DNA of 64,000 nucleotides from Phosphoribacter sp037045055 (GCA_037045055.1 JBAOHJ010000001.1:186001-250000), one strand, 5' to 3'; shown: positions 42,904-52,651, counted from the first letter of the stretch. Notes: generated by a model from the letters alone, not told the origin. Made by a program: numbers and translations.

Positions 42904-45620
42904 CCGAGATCGTGCGCGAGTTCGCGGCCGGGTTGGGCTTCGACCTCGACGACTTCCAGATTGCCGGCTGCGAGGCGGTGGCCGCCGGGCGCGGGGTCCT
43001 CGTCGCCGCGCCCACCGGGGCCGGCAAGACCGTCGTCGGGGAGTTCGCCGTCCACGCCGCCCTGGCCAGCGGGCGCAAGGCCTTCTACACCACGCCGATC
43101 AAGGCCCTGTCCAACCAGAAGTACGCCGATCTGGTGCGTCGGCACGGAGCCGACCGGGTCGGGCTGCTCACCGGCGACGCCTCGGTCAACGGCGAGGCGC
43201 CCGTGGTCGTCATGACGACCGAGGTGCTGCGCAACATGCTCTACGCCGGGTCCGCGACGCTGGCGGGTCTGGGCTACGTCGTCATGGACGAGGTGCACTA
43301 CCTGGCCGACCGGTCCCGAGGGGCGGTGTGGGAGGAGGTCATCGTCCACCTGCCGCCGGAGGTGCTCGTGGTGTCCCTCTCGGCGACCGTGTCCAACGCC
43401 GAGGAGTTCGGGCAGTGGCTCGGCGAGGTCCGTGGCGCCGTGCAGGTCGTCGTGGACGAGCACCGCCCGGTGCCGCTGTGGCAGCACATGCTCGTCGGGC
43501 GGACGCTGTACGACCTGTTCGTCGTCGACGACCCGGCCAAGCCCGGCGAGGTCAACCCGCAGCTGCTCGCGCGGGTGCGCGCGCTGGAGGGCACGGCATA
43601 CCGCGATGGCCCGGCATACCGCGATGGCTCGGGCCGTCGCCGTGGGGGGCACGGCGGTCGGGCCGAGGGCGGGGGAGCGCGGCGGGCCTCGCGCGCCGAG
43701 GTGGTCGCGCGCCTGGACCACGACGGGCTGTTGCCGGCGATCTGCTTCGTGTTCAGCAGGGTCGGCTGCGACGCGGCCGTGGGGCAGCTGCTGGGCTCGG
43801 GGCTGCGTCTGGTCGACGACGAGCAGGCGCGGCGCAACCGGGAGTACGTCGAGCAGCGGGTCGCCGGCCTGGCCGACGAGGACCTCGGGGTGCTGGGCTA
43901 CTGGGACCTCGTGGACGGGCTGTCCCGGGGGTTCGCCGCGCACCACGCGGGGATGCTGCCGACCTTCCGCGAGATCGTCGAGGAGCTGTTCACCGCCGGG
44001 CGGGTCAAGGTCGTCTTCGCCACCGAGACGCTCGCGCTGGGCATCAACATGCCCGCTCGCACAGTGGTGCTCGACCGGTTGGTGAAGTTCAACGGGCAGA
44101 CCCACGCCGAGGTCACCCCGGCCGAGTACACCCAGCTGACCGGCCGGGCCGGACGCCGCGGGATCGACGTCGAGGGGCACGCGGTCGTCCTGTGGAGCCG
44201 GGGCGTGCAGCCCGAGGCGGTCGGCGGCCTGGCCTCGACCCGGACCTACCCGTTGCGCTCCAGCTTCCGACCGACCTCGAACATGGCCGTCAATCTCGTC
44301 GCCCGGTTGGGTCGCGAGCGCGCGCGGGAGGTGCTGCAGAGCTCGTTCGCGCAGTTCCAGGCCGACCGTGCCGTCGTCGGGCTGTCCCGCGCGGTGCGCC
44401 GAGGCGAGCACGAGCTGGTCGACCTGAGTGGGCAGATGCGTTGCCACCTAGGGGAGTTCGCCGAGTGTGCCGCGCTGCGCGAGCAGCTGCGCGAGCTCGA
44501 GAAGGGCGCGACCAAGGCGCGCACGGCTCGGGCCCGGGCGGACGCCGCCGCCGCCCTGCAGGCCCTGCGGGTCGGCGAGGTCATCCGAGTGCCGGCCGGC
44601 CGGCACGGCGGGTATGCCGTCGTGGTCGCCGCTGCCCGCGGTGGCCCCGAGCGGTCCAGCGGGCCCAGCGTCGTCACCGAGGACCGGCGGCTGCGCCGAC
44701 TGACCGCCCTCGACATGCCGACCCCGGTCGAGGTGCTCACCACGGTGCGGGTGCCCAAGGCGTTCAACCCCCGCAACGCCAAGGCCCGCCGCGACCTGGC
44801 TACGACCCTGCGGATCGCGGTGTCGGAGCGGGTGCCGCAGGCTGCTCGCCCCGGCCGCGCGGCGCGGCATACCGAGCCGGTGGACGACGAGCGGGTGGCG
44901 CGGCTGCGTCGGGAGCTGCGCGCCCATCCCTGTCACGCCTGCCCCGACCGGGAGGCGCACGCCCGCGTCGCCGAACGGTGGTGGCGCAAGCGGCGCGACG
45001 TCGACGCCCTGGCGCGCCAGGTGCAGGGGCGCACCGGCTCGGTGGCCCGGTCGTTCGACCGGATCTGCGCGCTGCTGGCCGAGCTGGGCTACCTCGACCC
45101 GCCGGGCCAGTCCGTCACAGCCGCCGGTGCCGTGCTGCGCGGCCTGTACACCGAGCGGGACCTGCTCGCGGCCGAGTGCCTGCGCCGCGGGGTCTGGTCC
45201 GGTCTGGACCCGCCAGGTCTGGCCGCCGTGGTGTCGGCGCTGGTCCACGAGCCGCGGCGCGACGAGGGCGACACCGTGCCGGCGATGCCGTCAGCGACCG
45301 TCCGGGAGGTCCTGGAGCGGATGACCGACGTGGCGGCAGAGCTGGCCGAGCGCGAGCGGGCACACGAGGTGGTGCCGTCGACGCCTCCGGACGCCGGGAT
45401 CGCCCGGATGGTCCACCGCTGGGCGGGCGGCGCGCGCCTGCACGCCGTGCTGCGCGACAGCGACATCGCGGCGGGCGATTTCGTGCGTCGCTGCAAGCAG
45501 GTCGCCGACCTGCTGGGTCAGATCGCCGACGTGAGCGCCGGCACGCCGGTCGCGGCGACCGCTCGGCGGGCGGCCGACGGCGTGCTGCGCGGCGTGGTGG
45601 CCGCCGATCGGCTCGACTGA
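42900..45620 (+). CDS. helY: DEAD/DExH helicase, HelY/Ski2-Mtr4 type
   Basis: A 906-residue superfamily 2 RNA helicase. Walker A APTGAGKTVVGE (about residue 38), DExH box VMDEVHYLAD, SLSATVSN motif III, and motif VI QLTGRAGRRGID are present; the C-terminal DSHCT domain (RMTDVAAELAERERAHEVVPS to GGARLHAVLRDSDIAAGDFVRRCKQVADLL) is typical of the Ski2/Mtr4 group. The pafBC-tatAC-helY order is standard for actinobacteria. Between RecA1 and RecA2 a low-complexity insertion carries a duplicated AYRDG block made by an 18-bp tandem repeat. Probably acts in RNA processing or decay. Confidence 0.93.
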   Translation: MTEIVREFAAGLGFDLDDFQIAGCEAVAAGRGVLVAAPTGAGKTVVGEFAVHAALASGRKAFYTTPIKALSNQKYADLVRRHGADRVGLLTGDASVNGEAPVVVMTTEVLRNMLYAGSATLAGLGYVVMDEVHYLADRSRGAVWEEVIVHLPPEVLVVSLSATVSNAEEFGQWLGEVRGAVQVVVDEHRPVPLWQHMLVGRTLYDLFVVDDPAKPGEVNPQLLARVRALEGTAYRDGPAYRDGSGRRRGGHGGRAEGGGARRASRAEVVARLDHDGLLPAICFVFSRVGCDAAVGQLLGSGLRLVDDEQARRNREYVEQRVAGLADEDLGVLGYWDLVDGLSRGFAAHHAGMLPTFREIVEELFTAGRVKVVFATETLALGINMPARTVVLDRLVKFNGQTHAEVTPAEYTQLTGRAGRRGIDVEGHAVVLWSRGVQPEAVGGLASTRTYPLRSSFRPTSNMAVNLVARLGRERAREVLQSSFAQFQADRAVVGLSRAVRRGEHELVDLSGQMRCHLGEFAECAALREQLRELEKGATKARTARARADAAAALQALRVGEVIRVPAGRHGGYAVVVAAARGGPERSSGPSVVTEDRRLRRLTALDMPTPVEVLTTVRVPKAFNPRNAKARRDLATTLRIAVSERVPQAARPGRAARHTEPVDDERVARLRRELRAHPCHACPDREAHARVAERWWRKRRDVDALARQVQGRTGSVARSFDRICALLAELGYLDPPGQSVTAAGAVLRGLYTERDLLAAECLRRGVWSGLDPPGLAAVVSALVHEPRRDEGDTVPAMPSATVREVLERMTDVAAELAERERAHEVVPSTPPDAGIARMVHRWAGGARLHAVLRDSDIAAGDFVRRCKQVADLLGQIADVSAGTPVAATARRAADGVLRGVVAADRLD
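43594..43629. repeat. 18-bp tandem repeat inside helY
   Basis: CGGCATACCGCGATGGCC at 43594-43611 is repeated at 43612-43629 with one change in the last base. It keeps the frame (AYRDG twice). Each copy carries one CGGCATAC, the complement of GTATGCCG. Confidence 0.9.
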
Positions 45621-45837
45621 CGGCGAGCTCCACCCGGCACGGTGCGACGGTGGCGCCGCCCGGGATGCAGTCAGGGCTTACCCACACGGCCGCGAGCATC
45701 AGCGAGGCGGACGCGGGGTATGCCGCCGGTGACGTCGTCCGCGGAGTCGACGCAGTCCGTGCCCTGGCCCCGTCGGCACGCTCGTGGTGGCTGGTCGAGG
45801 GACGTGCGTCGCGCCGGCCGCGCGTGGGTGGGCATCC

Positions 45838-46791
45838 TCAGCGGACCGCAGCGGCGTCCCGCTCGCCCTGGCGCAGCGCCGCCGCGGCACGGTGCGGGTC
45901 GAGCACCTCGATGCCCCGGCCGAGCACCGACCCCCCGTCGGTGGGCTGCGCGAGGCTGACCCGCACCCCTGCCGCCCGCAACGCGGCGACCTGGGCCGCG
46001 ATCTCGCCGCGGTCGGTCGGTGCCACGACGACGACGTGCTGGACCTGCGGCAGCAACTGGCCGACCAGGTCGACGTTGGCCGCGGTGTGCAGGCCACCGT
46101 CCATCACCAGCCGTCCGGCGATCTGCACCGGCCGCACGATGATCGGCACGGCCGTGCTGCCGGCGATGGCCTCGGCGAGGGACACCCCGCTGGAGCTGTC
46201 GTAGACCAGGCGGCTGCCGTCGTGGACGTCCACCGCGGTGATGGCCAGACGACGACCGGGCCAGTCCTGCACGGGGCCGAGCCGATCGGCCCAGAAGTGG
46301 TGGCCCGAGTGCGGCGGCCGGCGCCGCATCGCCGTGGCCACCCGGCCCAGCGCGAGCATCTGCGCGGGCGTGAAGGTGCCGCCCACGCGCAGGGTATGGA
46401 TCGCCGGGGCCGCGGTGCGGGCTCCCCGAGGGCCCTCCCGGACGGTCCGCTTGAGCAACGCGGAGGCCGTCACGGCGGCCCCCCACACCCACGGCGCCGG
46501 GGGCAGGACGCGCTCGCGGGCCAGTCGCAGCGCCGGGACCAGGGCATTGTGCATCGCGGCGTGCAGGCGCTCCGAGGCGGCGACCGGGTCCAACTGGCGC
46601 TCCCGCGAGTACAACTCGTCGAACCGCCCGGACTGCACCCAGGCCCCGACGTAGGCCCCCGCGGAGGACCCGACGGCCAGGTCGAACCCCTCGACGTCCC
46701 ACCCCCGGCGCCGCAGACCGTGCAGGACGCCGACCTCCCAGGCCAGCCCGGTGAACCCACCGCTGCCCAGCACGACCGCCCGAGTCGTCAC
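45838..46791 (-). CDS. Patatin-like phospholipase
   Basis: A 317-residue patatin/RssA-like hydrolase: oxyanion loop LGSGGFTGLAWEVGVLHGL, nucleophile elbow VGSSAGAYVGA (Ser), and the dyad Asp in VMDGGLHTAANVDL. It probably cleaves acyl esters of lipids. No signal peptide. GTG at 46791 has a strong GAGGGGAAA 6-7 nt upstream; a GTG at 46806 that overlaps the stop of the upstream exonuclease gene (GTGA) is an alternative. It is downstream of, and probably co-transcribed with, the exonuclease gene and convergent with helY. Confidence 0.88.
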   Translation of the reverse strand: MTTRAVVLGSGGFTGLAWEVGVLHGLRRRGWDVEGFDLAVGSSAGAYVGAWVQSGRFDELYSRERQLDPVAASERLHAAMHNALVPALRLARERVLPPAPWVWGAAVTASALLKRTVREGPRGARTAAPAIHTLRVGGTFTPAQMLALGRVATAMRRRPPHSGHHFWADRLGPVQDWPGRRLAITAVDVHDGSRLVYDSSSGVSLAEAIAGSTAVPIIVRPVQIAGRLVMDGGLHTAANVDLVGQLLPQVQHVVVVAPTDRGEIAAQVAALRAAGVRVSLAQPTDGGSVLGRGIEVLDPHRAAAALRQGERDAAAVR

Positions 46792-46802
46792 GAGATTTCC
46801 CC

Positions 46803-47750
46803 TCACCCCAGCCGCAGCGCCGAGACCACCCGCCCGAACGGTCCGGTGAGGTCGTAGTCGAGGGCCAACCGGCTCATCGCGCTCGGGTCCGCCACCCGGG
46901 TCGGCACGCGCAGATCCACCTGAGGCAGTGGCGCGTCGACCGCCACCCGGACGACCGCAGGAGCGACATCCAGGTATGCCGCGGCCGCCTCCAACCGGGC
47001 GCGCAGCGCACCCTTGATCCCCGGGTCGCCCGCGTCGATCGCTCGACGCAGCCCGGCCAGGTCGCCGTACTGGGCCAGCAGTCGGGCGGCGGTCTTCTCC
47101 CCGACCCCGGCCACTCCCGGCAGCCCGTCCGAGGAGTCGCCCCGCAGGACGGCCAGGTCCAGGTAGGCGGCCCCGTTCGACACGGCATACCTCTCCTGCA
47201 GGAAGGCCTCGTCGACGAGATCGGCGTCGCGGACCCCGCCTCGGGCGGTATAGACGACCCGGACGAAGCGGGCGTCGTCCACGAGCTGGAACAGGTCGCG
47301 GTCCCCGGTGACGACGTCGACGGCGTACTCGCCGCGGTGGCGGACCGCGAGCGCGCCGATGACGTCGTCGGCCTCGAAGCCGTCCACGCCGACCCGGGCC
47401 AGCCCGAGCGCGGCCAAGGCCTGCGCGATGACCGGCACCTGGGGGCCCAGCTCGCCCGGGACGTCCTCGGCCGGTGCCCCTGCGGCGCTCGGGTCGGCCC
47501 CGGCGGCGATCCGGTGGGTCTTGTACGACGGGATCGCGGCGACCCGGAACGCCGGGCGCCAGTCGTTGTCCCAGCAGGCCGCCAGGTGGGTCGGTTGGTG
47601 ACGGTGGACCAAGGTGGCGATCATGTCGAGGAACCCACGCACCGCGTTGGAGGGCGGCTGGTCGGGGGAGTCCCGAGGGTCGGGGACGCCGTAGAACGCC
47701 CGGAAGTACAGGCTGGCGGAGTCCAGGAGCAGCAGTCTCGGGCGGGTCAT
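46803..47750 (-). CDS. 5'-3' exonuclease (PolA N-terminal / Xni-like)
   Basis: A 315-residue stand-alone 5'-nuclease of the FEN/PolA-N superfamily. Metal-binding acidic motifs are visible: LLLLDSASLYFRAFYG, DNDWRPAFRVAAIPSYKTHR, GFEADDVIGALA, VVTGDRDLFQLVDD; the H3TH DNA-binding motif is DGLPGVAGVGEKTAARLLAQYG. It would remove flaps or RNA primers, or act as a nuclease independent of DNA polymerase I. Such an extra copy is common in actinobacteria. ATG at 47750. Confidence 0.92.
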   Translation of the reverse strand: MTRPRLLLLDSASLYFRAFYGVPDPRDSPDQPPSNAVRGFLDMIATLVHRHQPTHLAACWDNDWRPAFRVAAIPSYKTHRIAAGADPSAAGAPAEDVPGELGPQVPVIAQALAALGLARVGVDGFEADDVIGALAVRHRGEYAVDVVTGDRDLFQLVDDARFVRVVYTARGGVRDADLVDEAFLQERYAVSNGAAYLDLAVLRGDSSDGLPGVAGVGEKTAARLLAQYGDLAGLRRAIDAGDPGIKGALRARLEAAAAYLDVAPAVVRVAVDAPLPQVDLRVPTRVADPSAMSRLALDYDLTGPFGRVVSALRLG

Positions 47751-47803
47751 CGGATCATCGTCCCAGGTCCTGGGAACTGCCGGACGGGGTCCTCGCTCGT
47801 GCG

Positions 47804-47809
47804 TAGGCT
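47804..47809 (+). promoter_or_regulatory. -10 element, probable leaderless start of the Lrp-family gene
   Basis: TAGGCT, 6 nt, ATG at 47816. The divergent exonuclease gene starts only 66 bp away. Confidence 0.55.
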
Positions 47810-47815
47810 GCCCGC

Positions 47816-48271
47816 ATGGAGAAACTGGACCGTCGGCTCGTCCAGCTGCTCGCGGGTGACGGTCGGATGAGCTACACCGACCTCGGCAAGGCCATGGGCC
47901 TGTCGACGTCGGCGGTCCACCAGCGGGTGCGTCGGCTGGAGGAGCGCGGCGTGGTCCAGGGGTATCGCGCCGTCGTCGACGCCGAGTCCATCGGCCTGCC
48001 GCTCACCGCGTTCGTCTCGATGCTGCCGTTGGACCCGGCCGCTCCCGACGACATCCCCGACCGGATCCGCGGCCTCACCGAGATCGAGGCCTGCTACTCG
48101 GTGGCCGGGGACTTCAACTACGTCGCCGTGGTGCGGGTGGCCACCCCGGCCCAGCTGGAGGACCTCATCGGGCGAATCCGCAGCGTCGCCCACGTGCAGA
48201 CCCGCACCACGGTGGTGCTGTCCACCGCCTGGGAAGGACGTCCGGTGGTCGGGGCGCCGGCCGAGCACTGA
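47816..48271 (+). CDS. Lrp/AsnC-family transcriptional regulator
   Basis: A 151-residue regulator with an N-terminal HTH (LDRRLVQLLAGDGRMSYTDLGKAMGLSTSAVHQRVRRLEERGVV) and a RAM effector domain (IEACYSVAGDFNYVAVVRVATPAQLEDLIGRIRSVAHVQTRTTVVLST), which binds amino acids in this family. It may respond to lysine or another amino acid, and the lysine-fermentation genes lie 3 kb away, but linkage is only by position. Confidence 0.92.
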   Translation: MEKLDRRLVQLLAGDGRMSYTDLGKAMGLSTSAVHQRVRRLEERGVVQGYRAVVDAESIGLPLTAFVSMLPLDPAAPDDIPDRIRGLTEIEACYSVAGDFNYVAVVRVATPAQLEDLIGRIRSVAHVQTRTTVVLSTAWEGRPVVGAPAEH

Positions 48272-48286
48272 GCGGGACGCCGACTC

Positions 48287-48304
48287 GCGTCCGTGGGGGG
48301 ACGC
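48287..48304. terminator. Short hairpin between convergent genes
   Basis: GCGTCC (48287-48292), loop GTGGGG, GGACGC (48299-48304). It sits 16 bp after the Lrp stop codon and could terminate transcription from both sides. Six-base stem, so only moderate support. Confidence 0.4.
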
Positions 48305-48352
48305 AGACCCGGGCCGGGCACCGGGACGCCAGGTCTGCCGGCACGGGGCCGC

Positions 48353-49718
48353 CTACCGCACGCACGGTATGCCGCCGCTGGTGAGCTCGCTCAGCTCGGT
48401 GACCGCCGGGCCGGTCTTGCCGCCGCCGGTCGCGTCGATCGGGGTGGGCACCGCCGGCGAGGTGGGGCCGGGGCGGGTGGTGGACCTCGGGCTCGTCGGG
48501 GAGGTCGAGACGCCGGCCCCGGGGGGGCTGGAGGTCGCCGACGAGGTCGCCGACGGGCCGGTCGTCGCGGGCGAGCCAGCCGGGGCGAAGAGGGCGGCCA
48601 CGGTGGCGCGGATCTTCGTCGCGTCGACGAGGTTGACGTCCTCGCCGCTGCGGCTCTTGCCGAACCCCTCGATCGGCAGCGTGTAGAAGGTGAGGTTGCC
48701 CCCGGCCATGTCGCGGGCCTGACCGGCGAACGAGAGCAGGTCCAGCCGGCTGTCGACGACGGTGTTGCGGGTGCCGACCTCGAGCAGGTCTTTCAGTCGG
48801 GCCGGGTTGCTGAACGTCTGGGCCTGGCGCAGCTGCGACAGCAGCGACACGATGAACGCCTGCTGCCGCCGGGACCGGTCCAGGTCGGTCATGTCCGGGT
48901 GGGCGGGGTCCTGTCGCTGCCGCACGAACGCCAGCGCCTGCTCGGCGCTGAGCTGCTGCTCCCCGGCCTTGAAATCGGCCCCCGAGTGGGAGTCCTTGGT
49001 GTCCCGTTTGAGGCAGACGGTGATGGGCTGCACGACGCGGGCGACCTCGTAGAACGCGGCCATGGTCACCTCGACGAAGTGGTCGATGCCGATCCCGAGG
49101 AACTGCTGGACCGTGGAGATTCTGGGTGCGCCGGGCAGCCTCACGGGCCAGGTCGTGGATCTGCTGGGTGCTGCGACCGCCCTCGGCGGTCAGCCGCTGG
49201 CGCTCGGCCTCGAAACCGAGCGCGTAGCCCTGCCGGATCTTGCCGTCGCACTGTCGCATCGGGCAGCCCGCCAGGGCGACCAGGTCGTCGCGGGGGATCG
49301 ACACCGCGCTGGCCTTGGAGCCGTCGGCGGGGATGTGCAGGACGATGAGCACGTCCGAGCCGAGCAGGTCGCCGGTGGCGCCGTCGGTGATGGCCTGGGC
49401 GATGTCGTCGGGCAACGGGTTGCCGTGCACGTCCAGGCGCGAGTCCAGCCCCATGACGAGGATGTTGAGGTCGCGCGCCGCCTGCGCCGGCACGCTCGCG
49501 CCGGCCGGGGGGTAGACGCCCTCCAACGCGCTGGAGCGCACGAGGTTGCGGTTGAACGACCACAACTGGAAGCCGACGAACCCGGCGGCGACGAGCACGA
49601 GCACGGCGAGCACGACCAGAGCGCGGCGCACGGGGTGTCGACGGGCGCGCCGCTGCGCTCGGCCCAGCGGTTCGCCCGGGCCGGCGGCGGCCCCGGACGG
49701 GCCCGGCGATGTGGTCAC
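48353..49718 (-). pseudogene. LytR-CpsA-Psr (LCP) family cell-wall ligase, frameshifted
   Basis: The first frame (from GTG 49718) has a transmembrane anchor (RALVVLAVLVLVAAGFVGFQLW) and the LCP start: NILVMGLDSR, SDVLIVLHIPADGSKASAVSIPRDD, then IHDLAREAARRT. Near 49121-49130 the family sequence moves to another frame (RISTVQQFLGIGIDHFVEVTMAAF, ADFKAGEQQLSAEQALAFVRQR) and runs to a stop at 48353. Removing one C in ACCCAG on the minus strand joins the halves to about 454 residues. LCP proteins transfer cell-wall polymers onto peptidoglycan. The downstream half includes a Pro/Thr/Ser-rich tail. Either a one-base sequence error or a true mutation. The first frame stays open beyond the break but with unrelated sequence. 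Confidence 0.85.
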
Positions 49719-49824
49719 GGTGGTCGTCCTCCTCTGGCCCCGATGCTCTCACGCCCACCCGGCCGGTGCCGCCCGGCTGGTGCCGCCCGGTCGGACCCGC
49801 CGGGCGGACCCGCCGTCGACCAGG

Positions 49825-51072
49825 TCACAGCGGGGGTTCGAGGTTCTCGGGGTCCGGCGGCACGGCCAGCGAGCCCCCGCCGACCCGGATCTGCCACACC
49901 CAGAAGCCGCCGGCCGCCGCGGTGAACCCCAGGGCGGTGAGCGCCAGCACGACCATGGAGTGCGACACCAGCGGCACGATGGCCCCCGAGATCACCGCGT
50001 TCACGCCCATGTTGGTGACCGACTGCAGCGAAGAGACCGTGCCGCGGTGGGCCGGTCGCCGGTCGAGCAGGGCCAGGGTGAGGATGGGGAACACCACCGA
50101 CATGCCGAACCCGGTGAGCGACTGGCCGACGACCACCGAGGCCAGGTGCGGGCCGCCCAGGGCCGCGAGCAGGCTCAGCTGGGTCACCCCGCCGACTGCC
50201 GCCACGGCGAAACCGAGCGCGAGGAAGCGACCGGCGCTGACCCGCCCGGCCAGCCGACCGGTGAGGTAGGACCCGAAGATCATGGCCACCACCGACGGCA
50301 CGAACAGCAGCCCGAAGTCGCCCGGCCCCAGACCCAGGTGCTCCATGACGATGGCCGGCGCCGCGGCGATGTAGGTGAACAGCGCGCCGAAGTTGCACGC
50401 GGCGGAGGCGGCCAGGCGACGGATGTCGCCGTCCCGGGCGGCGTCGCCCAGGGCGTGCAGCAGGGCACCCGGGCGAAACGGGGTGCGGGCCGCCGGCGGA
50501 TGGGTCTCGCGCAGCAGCAGGGCGGTCGCGAGGAACAGCAGCACCGCCAGACCGGCGAGGAACCAGAAGATGCTTCGCCACGACCCGGCCTGGACCAGCC
50601 AGCCGCCGACGATCGGTGCCACCGCGGGCGCCAGCCCGAAGAGCATCGAGATGTGTGACATCGCCCGCTGGGCCGCCGAGCCCTCCAGGACGTCGCGGAC
50701 CACGGTGCGACCGACGATCATCCCGGCGCCCGCGCTCAGGCCCTGCAGCACACGCCCGGTCAGCAGCCATCCCATCGACGGGGCGAGCGCGCACACCACC
50801 GAGGACCCGGCGTAGACGACCATCCCGGCGAGGATGACCGGTTTGCGCCCGACCGCATCGGACACCGGCCCGTGGAACAGGCTCATCAGCCCGAACGCCA
50901 CCAGGTAGATGCTCACCGTCTGCTGCATGACGACCGCGTCCACCCCGAACTCGCGCCCGATGGCGACGAACGCCGGGAACGGCGTGTCGACGGTGAACGG
51001 CCCGATCATCGTCAGGCTCGCCAGCAACACCACCAACGACGGCCGCGCGCTGGGGGGGCGGCGCGGCGGCAT
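49825..51072 (-). CDS. MFS multidrug efflux transporter, Bcr/CflA type
   Basis: A 415-residue major facilitator with twelve predicted helices. The Bcr/CflA-type start LASLTMIGPFTVDTPFPAF, motif A HGPVSDAVGRKPVILAGM, and motif C-like GLAPAVAPIVGGWLVQAGSWRSIFWF are visible, so a drug/H+ antiporter. The ATG at 51072 lies within GGTATGCCG and has TAGGGT 7 nt upstream, so it is probably leaderless. It lies downstream of kamA on the same strand but with its own promoter. Confidence 0.9.
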   Translation of the reverse strand: MPPRRPPSARPSLVVLLASLTMIGPFTVDTPFPAFVAIGREFGVDAVVMQQTVSIYLVAFGLMSLFHGPVSDAVGRKPVILAGMVVYAGSSVVCALAPSMGWLLTGRVLQGLSAGAGMIVGRTVVRDVLEGSAAQRAMSHISMLFGLAPAVAPIVGGWLVQAGSWRSIFWFLAGLAVLLFLATALLLRETHPPAARTPFRPGALLHALGDAARDGDIRRLAASAACNFGALFTYIAAAPAIVMEHLGLGPGDFGLLFVPSVVAMIFGSYLTGRLAGRVSAGRFLALGFAVAAVGGVTQLSLLAALGGPHLASVVVGQSLTGFGMSVVFPILTLALLDRRPAHRGTVSSLQSVTNMGVNAVISGAIVPLVSHSMVVLALTALGFTAAAGGFWVWQIRVGGGSLAVPPDPENLEPPL

Positions 51073-51079
51073 ACCGCCA

Positions 51080-51085
51080 ACCCTA
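51080..51085 (-). promoter_or_regulatory. -10 element, probable leaderless start of the MFS gene
   Basis: TAGGGT on the minus strand, 7 nt before the ATG at 51072. A TATGCCG motif runs across it on the plus strand (51084 onward). Confidence 0.55.
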
Positions 51086-51174
51086 TGCCGACCCGGCGGC
51101 GCCCCCACGAGCCCCGTGTATGCCGTGCCGGGCAGGGGGGCGAGGCACGGCATACCGGGGCTGGCCAGGCGCGC

Positions 51175-52626
51175 TCAGACGAGCTGCGCCACCGAGGCCA
51201 GCCGGCTCGCGGCCGCCGCGTCGAGGGCGGCGGTGTGGTGGGTCATCAGGTCGGTGGTCTCACGCCACCACAGCTGACCCGCCCGCGGCAGGGTGTGGAT
51301 CGGGTCGTAGTAGGCGTACTCCCGGGCGAGGGCGTCCGGGTCGCCGGCCTCCAACGACGTGCGGTAGTTCTTGCGCCAGGTCGAGATGCCGCGCTCGCGG
51401 TCGTAGTCCTCGGCCTGGTGCACCCAACGTTTGCCCACGAAGGGCACGTCGCACACGATACGCGGGGTAGCGAAGCCGGGCAGGTAGCCCATGATGGCGT
51501 GCTGCAGGCCTTGGGCCTCGGCCAGCGAGAGGCGCCAGTGCTCGCTGAACGGGATCAGGTCGCACAGGTAGAAGTAGTACGGCGTGATCGACGCCTCGTC
51601 CTGCAGGGCGAAGCACAGGTCCAGCAGCGCGGTCGGCGAGTCGTTGACCCCGCGCAAGAGCACGCCCTGGTTGCGGATGTTGAACAGTCCCGCCGCCATC
51701 ATCGCCCGGGCCGCCCGCGCGACCAACGGGGTGACCGAGTTGACGTGGTTGACATGGGTGTGGATGGCCAGGTGGACCCCTCGACGCCGGGCCAGGTCGG
51801 CGACCCGTGCGACCCCATCGAGGACCTCGGGGGCCAGCCAGTGCTGCGGCAGGGCCATCAGCGCCTTGGTGGCCAGCCGCACGTCGCGGACGCTGTCGAT
51901 CTCCAGCAGCCGGGTGAGGAAGGCCTCCAGGGCCCGCCACGGCAGGTTGGCGACGTCGCCGCCGGACACGACGACGTCGCGCACGGCCGGGGTGGCGCGC
52001 AGGTAGTCGAGCATGGCGGTATGCCGGTCGGCCGGCTTGGCGCCGAAGCGCAGCTTGGTCACCGTCGGGGTGGAGTTGCCCACGAGGTCCATCCGGGTGC
52101 AGTGCCCGCAGTACTGCGGACAGGTGGGCAGCAGCTCGGCCAGCACCTTGGTGGGGTAGCGGTGGGTGAGCCCCTCGACGGCCCACATGTCGTGCTCGTG
52201 CAGCGAGTCGCGACTGGCCCGGGGGTGACTGGGCCAGTCGGCGCGGCGGTCGGAGAACACCGGCAACATGTACCGGCGCACCGGGTCGGCGTAGAAGGCG
52301 CGGGTGTATGCCGCCCCGGGGCTCGGGACCGGCGTGCCGGCCTCGGTGCACGGGACCATGGTGTTGAGCATCTGTGGCGGCACGAGCATCGACATGGTGG
52401 CCCGCTCGCGCTGGTCGCGCTGCAGGTCGTCGTAGAAGTCCGCGGTGAGCAGATCTCCCATGACCTCGTGCAGCTGTCGCACCGTCTTGACGCAATGGGC
52501 CCGCTGCCACTGCACGTCGGCCCACTGGGCGGGGGTCACGTCGGCGAAACCGGGCAGTCGGGCCCAGTCCGGCTCGACGAGCTCACGCCGGCGGTACCGG
52601 TAGGGTTGCTCGACCTCGTGCGTCAC
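51175..52626 (-). CDS. kamA: Lysine 2,3-aminomutase
   Basis: A 483-residue radical-SAM, PLP-dependent enzyme turning L-lysine into L-beta-lysine. The radical-SAM cluster ligands are C169, C173 and C176 in LPTCPQYCGHCTRMD; DVVVSGGDVANLPW and the HTHVNHVNSVTPL block follow; the PLP lysine is probably the one in DVPFVGKRWVHQ. The protein is longer than clostridial KamA (about 416). It is divergent from kdd, 74 bp between start codons, and heads the lysine fermentation cluster. GTG start is leaderless (TATGCT 6 nt before). Confidence 0.92.
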   Translation of the reverse strand: MTHEVEQPYRYRRRELVEPDWARLPGFADVTPAQWADVQWQRAHCVKTVRQLHEVMGDLLTADFYDDLQRDQRERATMSMLVPPQMLNTMVPCTEAGTPVPSPGAAYTRAFYADPVRRYMLPVFSDRRADWPSHPRASRDSLHEHDMWAVEGLTHRYPTKVLAELLPTCPQYCGHCTRMDLVGNSTPTVTKLRFGAKPADRHTAMLDYLRATPAVRDVVVSGGDVANLPWRALEAFLTRLLEIDSVRDVRLATKALMALPQHWLAPEVLDGVARVADLARRRGVHLAIHTHVNHVNSVTPLVARAARAMMAAGLFNIRNQGVLLRGVNDSPTALLDLCFALQDEASITPYYFYLCDLIPFSEHWRLSLAEAQGLQHAIMGYLPGFATPRIVCDVPFVGKRWVHQAEDYDRERGISTWRKNYRTSLEAGDPDALAREYAYYDPIHTLPRAGQLWWRETTDLMTHHTAALDAAAASRLASVAQLV

Positions 52627-52632
52627 GACGCC

Positions 52633-52638
52633 AGCATA
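52633..52638 (-). promoter_or_regulatory. -10 element, probable leaderless start of kamA
   Basis: TATGCT on the minus strand, 6 nt, GTG at 52626. Confidence 0.55.
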
Positions 52639-52651
52639 CCGGAAGATATGC

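Noticed and set aside
45621..45837. Possible small gene between helY and the patatin gene
   Set aside because: Open frames here have no start with a ribosome site and no family features; it holds one GTATGCCG copy and otherwise nothing I can name.
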